This document shows, piece after piece, positions 1 to 10,098 of a stretch of 64,000 nucleotides of DNA. The notes under the pieces were generated by a model. That model saw only the letters and a program-made list of their open reading frames with translations, was not told where the DNA came from and searched no databases. This DNA comes from Saccharum officinarum. Taxonomy: Eukaryota; Streptophyta; Magnoliopsida; Poales; Poaceae. The number at the start of each line of letters is the position of its first letter. Within the stretch, counting starts at the first letter, position 1. A program made the translations under genes and the position numbers. The stretch covers positions 13,620,214 through 13,684,213 of the forward strand of contig CM036188.1 of NCBI GenBank assembly GCA_020631735.1, in the 5' to 3' direction.

Positions 1-688
1 ACTATGATTTAGTTGTATAGTGTCTATATGACTTGACAAGTATGGAAATTAAATTATATCGTAATTTTTAGGTTAGAACTTTCTAAACAACCCATGCATG
101 TATTCCGAACATAAAGACTGAAGTACTGAACACCACACTAGTGAGCATAAGGATGCCTTTATGCATCTGGTCGGTTGTGGACCAGATCACATGTCTTGCC
201 ACACAAAAGTTTATGAGATTGTTGTCGGTCTCGCAAAATTCTATGGGTTGGATGCGGAAGAATGGAAAGTTTGAATGGAACTAAGCCATTTGTAATTAGA
301 TTGCCAAAAAAATTTTGGGTAGGTCAACCACACAAAAAAAATCAGGGCATTTGTAATTAGATTGCAAAACTTTTTTGGGTAGGATAACCGCACAAAAAAA
401 TCAGGGCACTTTGCTTTGCTACGGCTATCATGGACACTATATGTGGCTACACACTGAACAACAGAACATATATATCTTTTCGACAGGTGAACACAGGACA
501 TCATTTGTAAAGAGAGATCATGGAGATCCACCATAAGCAGTGAAAACATAACTCCTGCCTAAACTTTCATATAATGCTAGTCACCTTCACCGAATCATGG
601 GCACACCGGCCAACAACCCATTGTCGATGTAAAACATTTGAATTCAGCACTGAGCAGGTAAAAAGGAAGACCACTACAAAATGTTCTA
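1..688. repeat. Segmental duplication block A, copy 1
   Basis: This stretch aligns collinearly with 16457-17040 at roughly 90 percent identity by eye, with several small indels. It contains no convincing gene; short ORFs in it are not conserved in the second copy. It lies upstream of the proline-rich gene in both copies, so it is probably old promoter-distal or intergenic DNA carried along in a duplication. Copy 1 has extra bases near 588-625 relative to copy 2. The block probably extends left beyond the window. Confidence 0.8.
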
Positions 689-1412
689 AGACTGACTCCA
701 ACAGAGCTATCCAGACCCAAAATTGCGTCCTGCACAGTACTTTGCCTACCAAAAACGGACTCCAACAGCTGACCCAAACACCGGATGCATTTTGGGTAGT
801 AGCCTGAACGAGATGCAGAAAAGCGTCCTTCTCTCTCCTCAACCCATTCTCTGCGACGCTGGCTTCCTTCTTGTTTGCGTTCGTTGCTGGGAGGTTGCCG
901 CTGGTGCCTCGCGCCACTGCGCCGAGTGCCGCCGCCGCCAGGTCACGCTGCCGTCTCGCCCAGCCGCGCCGGGACTGACGCCAAGCGCTGGAGCCGAGCG
1001 CAGGCGACCACGCCGGCCCGGCCAGGACCGCGTTGAAGCCCAGCACCGCCGGAGTCCATCATCGTCGGGGCCGTCTGCTCCGCCCTCTCCATCTGCTCCC
1101 TTCATCCCTCTCTCCCCTGCTTCTCTCTCTTCTCAACTGGAAACAGAGGACGCGAAGGGGGATGAAGCAGCAGTGCCTGACCTGCCGCCGCCGGAAGCCG
1201 AGGCGCTGGATCTCCACCACCGACGCCGGCCCTGGGCCCTGCCTTGGCCGAGGAGATGAGGGCGTGGCTCAGCCAGTGCTCACCGTCGCTGGATCCGGTG
1301 GGGAGGCCCTCCCCACGGCTCGACGGGGGCGCGCCGGCGTCGTTGTGTCGCCTGCTGCTGCTCGGCCCCTGCCGTTAGAGAAGCTGAGTTTTTGGGGCGT
1401 TATCTATTCGCT
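689..1412. other. GC-rich block present only in copy 1
   Basis: The second copy has about 90 bp of unrelated sequence where this 720-bp block sits, so the block was either inserted here or lost there. It is very GC-rich from about 880 to 1380 and has an open frame of 178 codons at 723-1259 on the plus strand, rich in Arg, Pro and Ser. That composition and the absence of any recognised domain argue against a real protein. It could be a captured gene fragment inside a non-autonomous DNA transposon; no clear terminal repeats were found. Confidence 0.4.
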
Positions 1413-1416
1413 GTAC

Positions 1417-1424
1417 TATATAAG
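1417..1424 (+). promoter_or_regulatory. TATA box of proline-rich gene copy 1
   Basis: TATATAAG lies 53 bp upstream of the first in-frame ATG at 1470. The equivalent place in the second copy (17127-17133) has TATAAAG, so the box is conserved between paralogous promoters. Confidence 0.6.
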
Positions 1425-1469
1425 CATAGCCACCCCATGCACCAATGCAAAACCAATCGATCTGCCAAC

Positions 1470-1841
1470 ATGGCAGCAAGAAGAGCTTCCACGCATGCAG
1501 AAGCACAAGCACTCGTCACGATGTCATGCGTGGTGGCACTCGCCATCGCGCTGCTCGCGCAGTGCTGCGCGGCATCCTCGAGGTCACTGCTGGTCTCCTC
1601 CTCATTTGCTGATGCACCGGAAGGCAGCCAGCAGGCCGGTGCGCCGGTGCCGGCGGCGGTGCCGGTGCTAGAGCCGCAGCCGCCGGCTGCAGATGCTGCA
1701 GCCCCGCCGGTGGGAACTCCGGAGTCCGCCCCTATCGTCGCCGCGCCGCCGCCGTTGAATGGCCCCCACGGCCAGAATGTGAAGAGCAAGCACAACAAGG
1801 ACCACGAGAAGGCAGCGCTGCTCTGTTGTGGTGTTGTTTAG
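1470..1841 (+). CDS. Secreted proline/alanine-rich protein, C-terminally truncated paralog
   Basis: The frame from ATG 1470 encodes 123 residues. A second in-frame ATG at 1521 starts a typical signal peptide: MSCVV, then a hydrophobic stretch (ALAIALLAQC) and small residues suitable for cleavage. Either ATG may be used; the second gives the better secretion signal. The rest is rich in Ala, Pro, Val and Glu, as in plant cell-wall or anther proline-rich proteins. Homology to the paralog at 17229-17992 stops abruptly at 1816, after the Lys/His-rich HNKDHEKA motif, and the frame then runs into ten unrelated codons ending at TAG. The paralog continues for about 200 more codons. This copy therefore keeps a working-looking N terminus but has lost its Trp/Pro-rich repeat domain. 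Expression is unknown. Confidence 0.55.
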   Translation: MAARRASTHAEAQALVTMSCVVALAIALLAQCCAASSRSLLVSSSFADAPEGSQQAGAPVPAAVPVLEPQPPAADAAAPPVGTPESAPIVAAPPPLNGPHGQNVKSKHNKDHEKAALLCCGVV

Positions 1842-2700
1842 TCATTGTTTTGTGTTGTTCGTCTGAGTTTTCCTGGGATATTGTCATTGTATCTTTCCTT
1901 TTTCGGCAGGCCATTTTTTTCTTCAGCGTGGCTAGTGTCCAGACATCTAGACGGATGTCCATGTCCAAATGCTGCGCAGCCCGACAATTAAAACATTTTG
2001 GAATATACTGTTGCAATATATATGTGTGAAATATATGCAGCATCCAGATCAAAAACGATTCCAACGTACGTATGGAAACAAATGAAACATTTTGAACAAA
2101 CGCTTGCAACATGCATCTGAAACACTTGCAACATATACAACATGTGCAACATCTCCCGATCTACTTTTGTAACATCAAAATTGAACAATTGCAACATACA
2201 TCTGAAACGTCTGAAACAATTGAACCATACATATGCAACATAGGGGAGGGGAAGGCCGGGGTCGGAGCCGGCAGCGTGCGACAGCGTGCAAGCACCACCG
2301 CCACCAGTAGCAGGGTTGGCTCGGCCGGGCGAGTGCACTAGCACCAACGGTGCGCACACCACCACCGCCATCAACGCCACCAGCACCGGTCTTGGCTTGG
2401 TCAGACGGGCGGTGCGCGCGACGGGCAAATCGAGCACCACTAGCACCAGCGTGTGCGACAGGAGGGGGCGAGAAGCGCTCGTGACGGGGGCGAGCGAGCG
2501 GCGCCGAGGCGATGTGGTGGAGAAGATCGAGGGACCGAAAGGGCTAAGAAGGTTTTTTCTTTTTTTATTAGAACGGTTGGGGGCGAGGGCGAGGGCGAGT
2601 GGACGAGCAGTCGTTAGCCTACGTTGCAGCCCACCATCAGCACTGTCCGGGCGGACTGACGCCCTATACCCAACATTTTTTTTTGTTGTTTTCGGTATAT
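1817..2700. mobile_element. Probable non-autonomous DNA transposon that truncates the proline-rich gene
   Basis: Homology to the second gene copy ends at 1816. The following sequence has degenerate GCAACAT/GAAAC repeats (1985-2245), then a GC-rich part (2240-2560) and a purine-rich tail. The same order of repeats followed by GC-rich DNA is seen at 38570-39180, so both are probably copies of one element family. The terminal repeats and target duplication could not be set with confidence, so the limits are approximate. Superfamily is unresolved; Mutator-like is possible. Confidence 0.4.
1985..2245. repeat. Degenerate GCAACAT / GAAAC short-period repeats
   Basis: The motif GCAACATnnnnnTGAAAC and close variants recur about ten times at intervals of roughly 15 to 35 bp. 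A related array lies at 38570-38850. The arrays look like internal repeats of a DNA transposon family. Confidence 0.6.
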
Positions 2701-3473
2701 AGTTGGTATAGTTGTGGACCCTAGTGGAACTCCAGTTGTGAATATCTAATTATGTTTCTCTTTTCTATCGTCTAGTAAAACTGAGGTAATTAAATTTTTA
2801 CCGCCCCTTGTAAAAAATAAATTGGAAAAAAGGGGTACGAAACAAACGGCCCAAATTCGAACAAACGGCTGCTGCATATACCTGCGCATCATTGACGACG
2901 TTGGAGGTCGGTCACACTTTCAACCGGCAAGAGATCGAAACGCACCCGCCACCCGGTGAATTGCATTGCGTTGCAAGTTTGCAACACGGCACCGCGGCCG
3001 CTTTCTGAGCGCGTTGCTGGCACGCTGGCCCAGCTGCCGATGGGCGATGGATGCCTGGCGCCGTAGCCCTTTGCATTGCACCTCTGACTTCCGGCCCGAG
3101 AAACTGGAATCGCGACGCGTTGTAGTAGCTGACAACCGATCTCGCAGTGGCAGCTACAGTGCCGCTGGAGCCGTTCTTGAATGCACAGAGTCGGAACCTG
3201 ATCTCTTGGACGTCGGTCGGACGGGAACTGGAGATCCTCGATCCATATCCATTTCTTTATTTGTGTGTATATAGAGAGATTCAGATTCTTCAGTCTCCTG
3301 CCGCCCCCTGCCTCTTATATAAGCACACCCCCGCGCTCTTCTCAGCCTCAGTCCAATAACTCGGACAATGCTGTTGGTCCACTGCTAGTGCCAGCAGATC
3401 AAACAACCCTCCTCTTGACTAGCAAAGGAAGTGAGACATATCATTTTCGTGTTCGGTTGTTGGGAACCTTGGG
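2701..3473. other. Intergenic stretch before the NPF fragment
   Basis: No supported gene is seen. Short open frames at 2966-3359 have no recognisable domain. A TATA-like TTATATAAG at 3316-3324 and the ATG at 3474 suggest this is the former promoter and leader of the NPF gene. Confidence 0.35.
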
Positions 3474-4082
3474 ATGGAGAAGAGTTTCAGTGTTGGGGTT
3501 GGGGATGAGGACGATGAGGTGTCGGTGCACGACTGCACGACTCCTCCGTGGATCACCGCGGGAGGTCTCCCTCCCGCGCCACCACCGGAGCGTGGAAGGC
3601 CGCAATGTTCATCGTCTGTGAGTAGTCAGATGGAGCTCCATGCACCGACCAGTTAGATATTACCGTGTAATTTTCTTCCCAAGATGGGTGTCGATTTTGT
3701 TATCTTTATGCATTAGGGATTGAGTTCAGCGAGAGGCTGAGCAATGCAGGCCTAACGATGAGCCTGATGATATACCTCACCAAGGTGCTGCTCGAGGAGA
3801 GATGAAGGTGGCCGCCAAGAACGTCAACCACTGGATGAGCGTCACCACGCTCATGCCCTTGCTCGGCGGATTCCTCACCGACGGCTACCTCGGCAGGTTC
3901 TCCACCGTCGCCATCGCCACCGCTGTCTACCTACTGGTAAGCCTTATGCCCTCATCAGTGAACTCGATCCACCATCCCCCTCCCCTCCTCGCACGCCACG
4001 CCATGCGACGACAATCGACAGCAGGGTCCCGATGAACTCCCTTTATTGCATCAGGGTCTGGCGGTCCTGGCGTGCTTGACAA
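3474..4082 (+). pseudogene. NPF (NRT1/PTR) transporter, N-terminal fragment
   Basis: Exon 1 begins at ATG 3474 (MEKSFSVGVGDEDD). After an intron with acceptor at about 3715, exon 2 encodes IEFSERLSNAGL, a hallmark of the first helices of proton-coupled nitrate/peptide transporters, and then KVAAKNVNHWMSVTTLMPLL and GGFLTDGYLGR. A second intron (donor at about 3936, acceptor at about 4055) leads to GLAVLACLT, after which homology ends. Family members have about 550-600 residues and 12 membrane helices, so only the first two or three helices remain. An 8-bp tandem duplication (GCACGACT) near 3528-3543 shifts the exon 1 frame, and a second shift lies near 3798 before the conserved Met-Lys. The second copy at 39691 lacks the 8-bp duplication. 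Confidence 0.75.
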
Positions 4083-5391
4083 GTTCTACATGATGGTCTG
4101 CACTGAAGTGGGTGGTAGATGCACTGAAACCACTTTATTTGGTTCTGCGATATGCAGATACACAGAAGTCATGCACACTTTCTGTGTTCAAACCGAGGAT
4201 GATGGCAGCCATACAAGCAATGGAAGTTCAGCTTGGCATAGGAACAAGACAGTTTGATCGGTTTATGAGTAAGGTGACAAGGAGGGTTGACAATATGGAA
4301 AGAAACACATTAATGGTTGCAGGTAATAATACTACTACTAAATTTCAATGTACATGTTGTACTGCCATAAATTCTAACTCTTTTCCACCTTATGTAGCTG
4401 CTGTTCTTGATCCTAAGACCCATTACAAGCACAACTTTTGCAGCAAACCAGAATTTTCTTTAGCACTAACAGACGCAATAGAGAAGATGGCACAAACTTC
4501 TGATGATGTTGTTCAGGCAATCAAGGAAATATCCGTCTTTCGGGAATGCCTTGGAAGGTTCAATCGCCCCATCGCATGTGCTGGAGCAACATCTATGTCC
4601 CTAAGTAAGTCTCATCTAGTCTAATTTATTGTATGTTGGATGCTTGTTTAAGTTTGGGAGATAAAGGGGCTATAATTGAGTAGTGTAATTCTAGAGCATC
4701 TCTTGTTTCAACATGTCCCTCAAAATTTTGCAACAATGGTGCTGTTGCTGCAGCTGTACCTTTTTTCTACAGCAATATGGTGTTGCTTTAGATGCACCTT
4801 TTTTTCTACAGCAATCAGGTGCTGTTGCTATAGCTACACCTTTTTCTCTCTCAATTTACTGCAGAACCAGTACGCTACAGCAGCAGCTTAATGCAAGCAT
4901 GTGAACAGGCCCAACTAATTCAATATTTTAATTACATGTCTATTGAATTGTTGAACCTGTGTTTTTTCTTGTGGCTGACTTACATTCCCATTGTGGCAGC
5001 TGATTGGTGGTTCCAGTTTGGAGGAGAAGTGCCTACTTTACAGAAGTATGCATTACGTATTGTTTCACAATGTGTGTCATCTAGTGGCTATGAGAGAAAT
5101 TGGAGTACTTTTACACTGGTGCATACAAAGATTAGGAACAAGCTAGGCTATGACAAGTTGCATAAGCTTGTGTATGTCCATTATAACTTGAAGGAGCGTA
5201 TTCGAGAGGACAATGGATATCAGCAGAAGGACAAGGAAGTTGATCCATGTTCTATGATGTTAGATGCTGCAATTCATGGACATATATCTAGTAAAAAAAA
5301 CTCGACACATGTTAGTGCTGCTGAGAAACGAACTGCTGAAGATCCCAGGGACGCCTCTGGTGGACACACCCTATCGTGGCAAAATATATAA
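4083..5391 (+). pseudogene. hAT-family transposase, C-terminal fragment
   Basis: Reading begins with VDALKPLYLVLRYADTQK, typical of plant hAT-derived proteins, continues to AAVLDPKTHYK and FRECLGRFNRP, and after an intron (about 4604-4998) ends with the hAT dimerisation region: WWFQFGGEVPTLQKYALRIV and SSSGYERNWSTF. A further short intron around 4322-4397 is likely, because the codons there do not match the family. The N-terminal zinc finger and first catalytic Asp are missing. It directly follows the NPF fragment, so the two host/transposon pieces are fused in the DNA. The last exon overlaps the duplicated block at 5269-6117. No full-length product is possible. Confidence 0.75.
4738..4850. 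repeat. Three tandem units of about 40 bp in the hAT fragment intron
   Basis: Units starting GGTGCTGTTGCT or GGTGTTGCTT and ending in TTTTTCTACAGCAA recur three times in a row. Each unit has weak self-complementarity (TGCTGT / ACAGCA). It may be an internally repeated MITE. Confidence 0.5.
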
Positions 5392-6117
5392 TGGAAACTA
5401 CATATTAGGTGCAAATACAAAAATCAATTGAAAAAATTATTGTAGTTCCTAGCTTTTTTTAAAAAAAAATGGCATATCTATAGCGTATATAAACATGTAA
5501 AAGTTGGACGATACAAACTCAAAGTACAAATTTATATAAAAATAACAAATTTGAGGTGCATATGCACTAAAAGATGTGATCATAGGAATTTCATCTTCTG
5601 ATGCACACACTCTGAAATTTGTTTTTTCTATGAGTTTCTCAAAATAAAATTTGCATCCCAACTTTTTACATGTGAGTATATATTTGTATGTATTCTGGAT
5701 GTGACAAGTTTTAAATCTTTTTTAACGACCAAAATACATTTTTTGAATTTGTTTTCATGTTTCCAACTAGTATGTAACTTCTATCATTATCTAAAAAAAT
5801 GTAATTTCTACTACATATGTTTACACCCGATTGTAGTGCCTTTTGTCATACAATGTGAGTATATTTTTGTATGTATTATGGATGTGACAAGTTTTAAAAC
5901 TTTTTTAGCGACCAAATACGTTTTTTAAATTCATTTTCATGTTTCCAACTAGTATGTAACTTCTACATATTTTTACCCCCGATTGAAGTGCCTTTTCACA
6001 TACACATACATATAATGTATATATATGGTCCTACTATTGGGAGTCCAAGCTCGAGGATGTGTGCCAGCGGACTAACGCACAAACCATCCGTTGATAAAAG
6101 TCCTCAAGCACCGCATG
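5269..6117. repeat. Duplicated 849-bp block D, copy 1
   Basis: The block is about 98 percent identical by eye to 40715-41567; most differences are homopolymer length changes. It starts inside the last hAT exon and ends exactly where the next transposon begins (CAGGG at 6118). The second copy continues with unrelated sequence at the same point. Confidence 0.9.
5672..6000. repeat. Two tandem units of about 183 bp
   Basis: The phrase GTATGTATTNTGGATGTGAC recurs about 183 bp apart and is followed by the same AT-rich text, including CATGTTTCCAACTAGTATG. The same pair is present in block copy 2 (from about 41128). Confidence 0.75.
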
Positions 6118-9100
6118 CAGGGCTGTCTTCAGAAATTGGGGGCTCCGGTTCGAAATGTAAATTGGGGCCCTTTAATGAATGGCTAGTAAAACTAATGCAT
6201 CCTTTTTACTCATCAAATATATAACTTAAATATGTAATCTTCAATACAATATGCAGAAATATAACAAACATTAACTCTAAAATAAGAAAGGTATTACTAA
6301 CCTCAAGTTCTATTGAAAAGCATCATCCGCGTGGTATTTCTTGAAATGAAATCTTCAATTATGTCTTCATAATTAATCTTCTCAAAGACATCATTTTCAA
6401 GTGCTATTAGTGCCAATCCATTGAGTCTTTTTTGTGTCATAGTAGAACGTAAGTATGATTTCAGTAACTTGAGTTTGGAAAAGCTTCGTTCCGCAGATGC
6501 AACAGTCACAGGAATGGTTAGCAAAATCCTATACACAATAATAGCATTAGGATAAAAGGGATGCTTTTTCAAGAACTTCAGAATATCAAGAGCACTCATA
6601 GATTCCTTCAGTACACCCTGGATGAAAATCAACTCCCCATGTAATTCTTGTCCATCAATATCTTTGTGTTCTCCACTTTGAAGTGCTTTCTCAAGATTAA
6701 CACAAGCAGCCATCAATCTCTTATCATCCAGGGATCGCAATCTATCTGAAGTAAACAAGAAACCAAAAGTTTTTTTCATACCCTTGATATTGTTCAAATC
6801 TCCTGACCAGCGAAGCTATAGCTTGATCAACAATAGGTATGAAATAATCAGTCCTAAATAAGTCCTCTGAAGATTGTGAACTAGTAGATGCATCATCTGC
6901 GGCCTCATCAAATTGTCGTTTTCTTTTTATTTTACGCTTAGTCCGAAACTCAGGGTTAATCTCCATCTCTATTGCAATTTCTTTTGCAGCTTCCAATGCT
7001 TTTGAAAAGCTCGTTTCTCTATAATTTTTGAAAAAGGAATTCAGCTCCTGTATAGACTCAATTACCACATCAATAAGCATATCTTTTGACTGTAGCTGCT
7101 TGCTGATCAAGTTAACTTCAAATAATATTTCATACCAGATGATTATTGACACTAAAAATTCAAATCCACCAAGTTCATTTTCCGCCAATGATTTAGCTTC
7201 ACTAGCATTCAATGGATCCCTATCAGTTTCAGCCACTTGAAGTAAAGCCTCTCTTATTTCTGGGATTTGAAACCTTATAGCCTTAACACTATCAACACGA
7301 CTTTCCCAACGAGTAGATGACAATGACTTGGGAGTCAACCACGTTATGTTATCTTTTAGAATTTGCCACCTTTTGGTAGAAGTAGCAAATGTTGTATAGA
7401 TGCGTTGAATAACTCCAAAAAATTCTGTTGCCTTACGACAAGAACTTGCCATATCACACAGTGTCAAATTCAGACTATGACAACCACAAGCTGAATAAAA
7501 AGCTCTTCGATTTATATCCAAAAGTTTTGCTTGCACCCCTTGATGTTTTCCTTTCATATTAGATCCATTATCATATCCCTGTCCTCTCACATTATCTATA
7601 TCAAGGTCAAGATTTTTCAACTCCTCTTGTAGAACATCAAATAATCCTTGCCCAAATGTATCATTAACATTTAGAAAACCTAAGAAAGATTCTTCGATGC
7701 AAATAGAATCAGATGTTGCATCCACATACCTTATTATCAAAGACATCTGTTCTTGGTGGCTTGCATTAGGAGTACAATCGAGTATAACTGAGAAATATTT
7801 TGCTTCTTTTATCTTTTCAATGATTGCAGACTTTATTGCAGCAGCTAGACAATTTATTAACTCATTCTGGATGGAAGGACCAAGATAATGATCACGAATT
7901 CTGTCATTAGTTGTACGATCAACATGCTCTTTAATGACTGAGTCAAATTCAGCCAACATTTCAACCAAGCCTAAAAAATTGTCATTGTTGTCTTGGTACA
8001 ACTTGCAATTAGTGCCACGAAATGCTATATTATGTTCTGCAAGAAATTTTACAATCAAAAGAATCCTGAGTAAAACTCTTCTCCAATGTTCCTTCTCCTT
8101 CTCAAGTTCTCGCTGAGCAACACTATCAATTGTTTGATTATTCTGCAATCTAAGACGCAGGTCATACCATGTAGCCATATTTGTGACATGTTCTCTACTA
8201 GTTTCATGCTCTTTAAGTCGAGTCCCAAGATGAGCCCAATCACTGAAACCATCATTTGCTAACTGGCCTCTCACAAGCCCCTTTCTCAACAATTTGCAGC
8301 AAAAACAGAATACCTTATCAAGTTCTTTGTTGTACACAAGCCATTCTCTATCACACTTTTCTCCATTTGCCAGAACTCTAGTATATGATAATGCAGAAAA
8401 CCTTCTAGAGAATTTGTCCCTAGGACCATGCTCAATAGACAAGTCTCTTTTAGGGCCTTTTTGCACCAAAATATCAACCATTCTATTATCAAGTGCATTC
8501 CAAGTTCTTGGATCAAATATATCACGCTGAAAAGAATTATTCATGTCACTGGGAATAGGATCCTGAGCATCTTCTTCAATTTCTGCAGTAGGAGCCTGAG
8601 CCTCTTCTTCAATTTCTGTAGTAGGATCTTGAGCCCCAACCTCTACTGTATCATCACCATGACCTTCTCCAATTTCTGTAGTAGGAGCAGGAGCTAGAGC
8701 CTCTTCTTCAATTTCTGTAGTAGGAGCCTGAGCCCCAACGTCTCCTGTATCATGACCATCATCAACATTAGCATTTGCACTTTCTCTGACAAGAAATCTT
8801 TCAAGAGCACCCTTCTGAGATTGAGCTACTGCATCTAATCTTTGTCTCTTCTTACGCTTCTCAGCACCAGAATCATACTTTCTATATCTACTTGACATGC
8901 CCTGTTTACAAATACATAAAAAAGATTTATATAGGTACATCCTACAGGCTGCATCGCAATTTGCCAACACATAATTTCAGAAGATTAAAATTCAATTCAG
9001 TTAATCAAATTGGGAATCACCTGAGGTCCTGACGTCCCTGCTGGCTACTACTGATTGCTCTGGCGACCGGTGTTTGGCGACCGGCAACGACGCAACTAGG

Positions 9101-9301
9101 GCAAGACGAAGAGACGAAGACCGGAAGATGAGAGATCGCAAGGATGGGAGCAGTCGAGCGGACGGTGGACACCTGGTTTCTCGTTTCAGACTTCTGACTA
9201 TACAACATACTGGGCTGAGGCGTGAGGGATGCGAGGTGGGGGCCCATGAATTTTGGGGCCTGTTCGGTCGCCCACCTCGCACCTGCCCATCGACGGCCCT
9301 G
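6118..9301 (-). mobile_element. TTF-type hAT transposon
   Basis: The left end reads CAGGGCTGTC and the right end, read on the minus strand, CAGGGCCGTC, a short imperfect inverted terminal repeat of hAT type. GGGGCCC-rich subterminal sequence occurs at both ends. The element carries one transposase gene on the minus strand with an untranslated first exon (8930-9250). An 8-bp target duplication expected for hAT elements is not visible: CCGCATG precedes the left end but CCACAACC follows the right end. A rearrangement at one end is likely. The left junction coincides with the end of block D and the right junction with a truncated DUF6598 exon. Confidence 0.7.
6303..8898 (-). pseudogene. hAT transposase (zf-TTF, DUF4371, hAT dimerisation), one frameshift
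   Basis: This would catalyse cut-and-paste transposition in the nucleus. Translation probably starts at ATG 8898 (MSSRYRKYDS), just after a splice acceptor (acag) near 8903. An acidic region with PTTEIEEE-like repeats follows (about residues 50-115). Next come the TTF-type finger with its Cys cluster (VFCFCCKLL), the DUF4371/RNase H-like core (FSVILDCTPNASHQEQMSL, GYDNGSNMKGKHQGVQ, ACGCHSLNL) and the dimerisation tail (IPVTVASAERSFSKLKLLKS). The frame is broken once, in a run of seven A on the coding strand (6770-6776); six A would restore continuity to the last 160 residues. The complete product would be about 865 residues, normal for this family. It is the least damaged transposase in the window; a sequencing error at the run cannot be excluded. 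Confidence 0.85.
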
Positions 9302-9641
9302 CCACAACCCTAGCGGTGTCAGTGGTGAAATCACCGCGTTTATCGACGGCTTTGAAACCAGGAGTGTCCTCTTCAAGCATGCACATGAGATGGGTCAATA
9401 CTTGTCCCCTACCGACGACGACGATGACGACTCGTGGTTCCTTCTTGAGCTGGCGAGAAATGTGGTTGCAGTGCCATGCGGTAGGGTGCTTCACATAGAG
9501 GTGGACCTGCAGATTGTAACTGAAGACGGTAAGCAAGTTGAAGTGAAAGTTCCTCTCAGCTTCGACAACGGAATTTGTTCGAGTAAAAGTAAAACTGACG
9601 ACGGCAATGAAGTCGAAGTGGAGGTCACCTGGTACCCAGAG
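9302..9641 (+). pseudogene. DUF6598 domain, C-terminal half (first module of RIP locus)
   Basis: The plus-strand frame gives GVSGEITAFIDGFETRSVLF, then an Asp-rich loop, LARNVVAVPCGRVLHIEVDL and finally EVEVEVTWYPE. This is the second half of DUF6598, a beta-rich domain found in cereals alone or next to RIP domains; its biochemical role is unknown. The exon stops in phase 0 at a GT donor (9642). The same subdomain appears again at about 12430-12811, and the two match position by position (VSGEITA with VHGLITA; ARNVVAVPCG with ARTVVEVPCG). The N-terminal half is missing: homology begins at 9302, immediately after the hAT transposon end. No start codon can be assigned. Confidence 0.65.
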
Positions 9642-9775
9642 GTAAAACGTTAATAATAAAGAGACTAATTTGCGAGCACTAGCTGTTTTTGTTATCACTT
9701 TCTTATTCTTTTAACGAAGTAGTAATGATCTTGTTGTGTACTGATTCATTATTATATACTACTAATCCATTGCAG

Positions 9776-9991
9776 ATCGCACGACAAAATCACCAACCGG
9801 AGAAAAAAACCATCAAAGAGGCTGATGAACAGAAATTTATTACTGCTCCGTCAGAACAAAGTGGTCCATCTAATCCATTGCAGATCGCACGACCAAGTCA
9901 CCAACCGGAGCGAATAAAATTCGAAGAGGCTGGTCAGCAGAAATTTATTACTGCTCCGTCGTCAGAACAAATCATCAGTGATACACTGGAG
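9776..9991 (+). CDS. Repeated linker exon between DUF6598 and RIP modules
   Basis: The exon is flanked by an AG acceptor (ending 9775) and a GT donor (starting 9992), both in phase 0. It encodes 72 residues made of two similar units: IARQNHQPEKKTIKEADEQK followed by FITAPS, then IARPSHQPERIKFEEAGQQK followed by FITAPS. It has no recognised domain and looks like a charged, probably disordered spacer joining the DUF6598 module to the RIP module. The internal duplication (about 110 bp) kept the frame. No start codon belongs to it, so it is an internal exon. Confidence 0.55.
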
Positions 9992-10098
9992 GTAAATTAA
10001 AGGAGGACTAGCTACTATAGTGCGTGCGCTAAACATTGAAGACATTTATTATCACTTATTTTTCTTCTTTTAACTAAACTCTTGGGTAATGCATGCAG

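Noticed and set aside
723..1671. Overlapping GC-rich ORFs as host genes
   Set aside because: They overlap in several frames, are Arg/Pro-rich, lack domains, and the block is absent from the paralogous copy.
7028..8697. Plus-strand ORFs inside the hAT transposase region
   Set aside because: Opposite strand of a clear transposase; no domain of their own.
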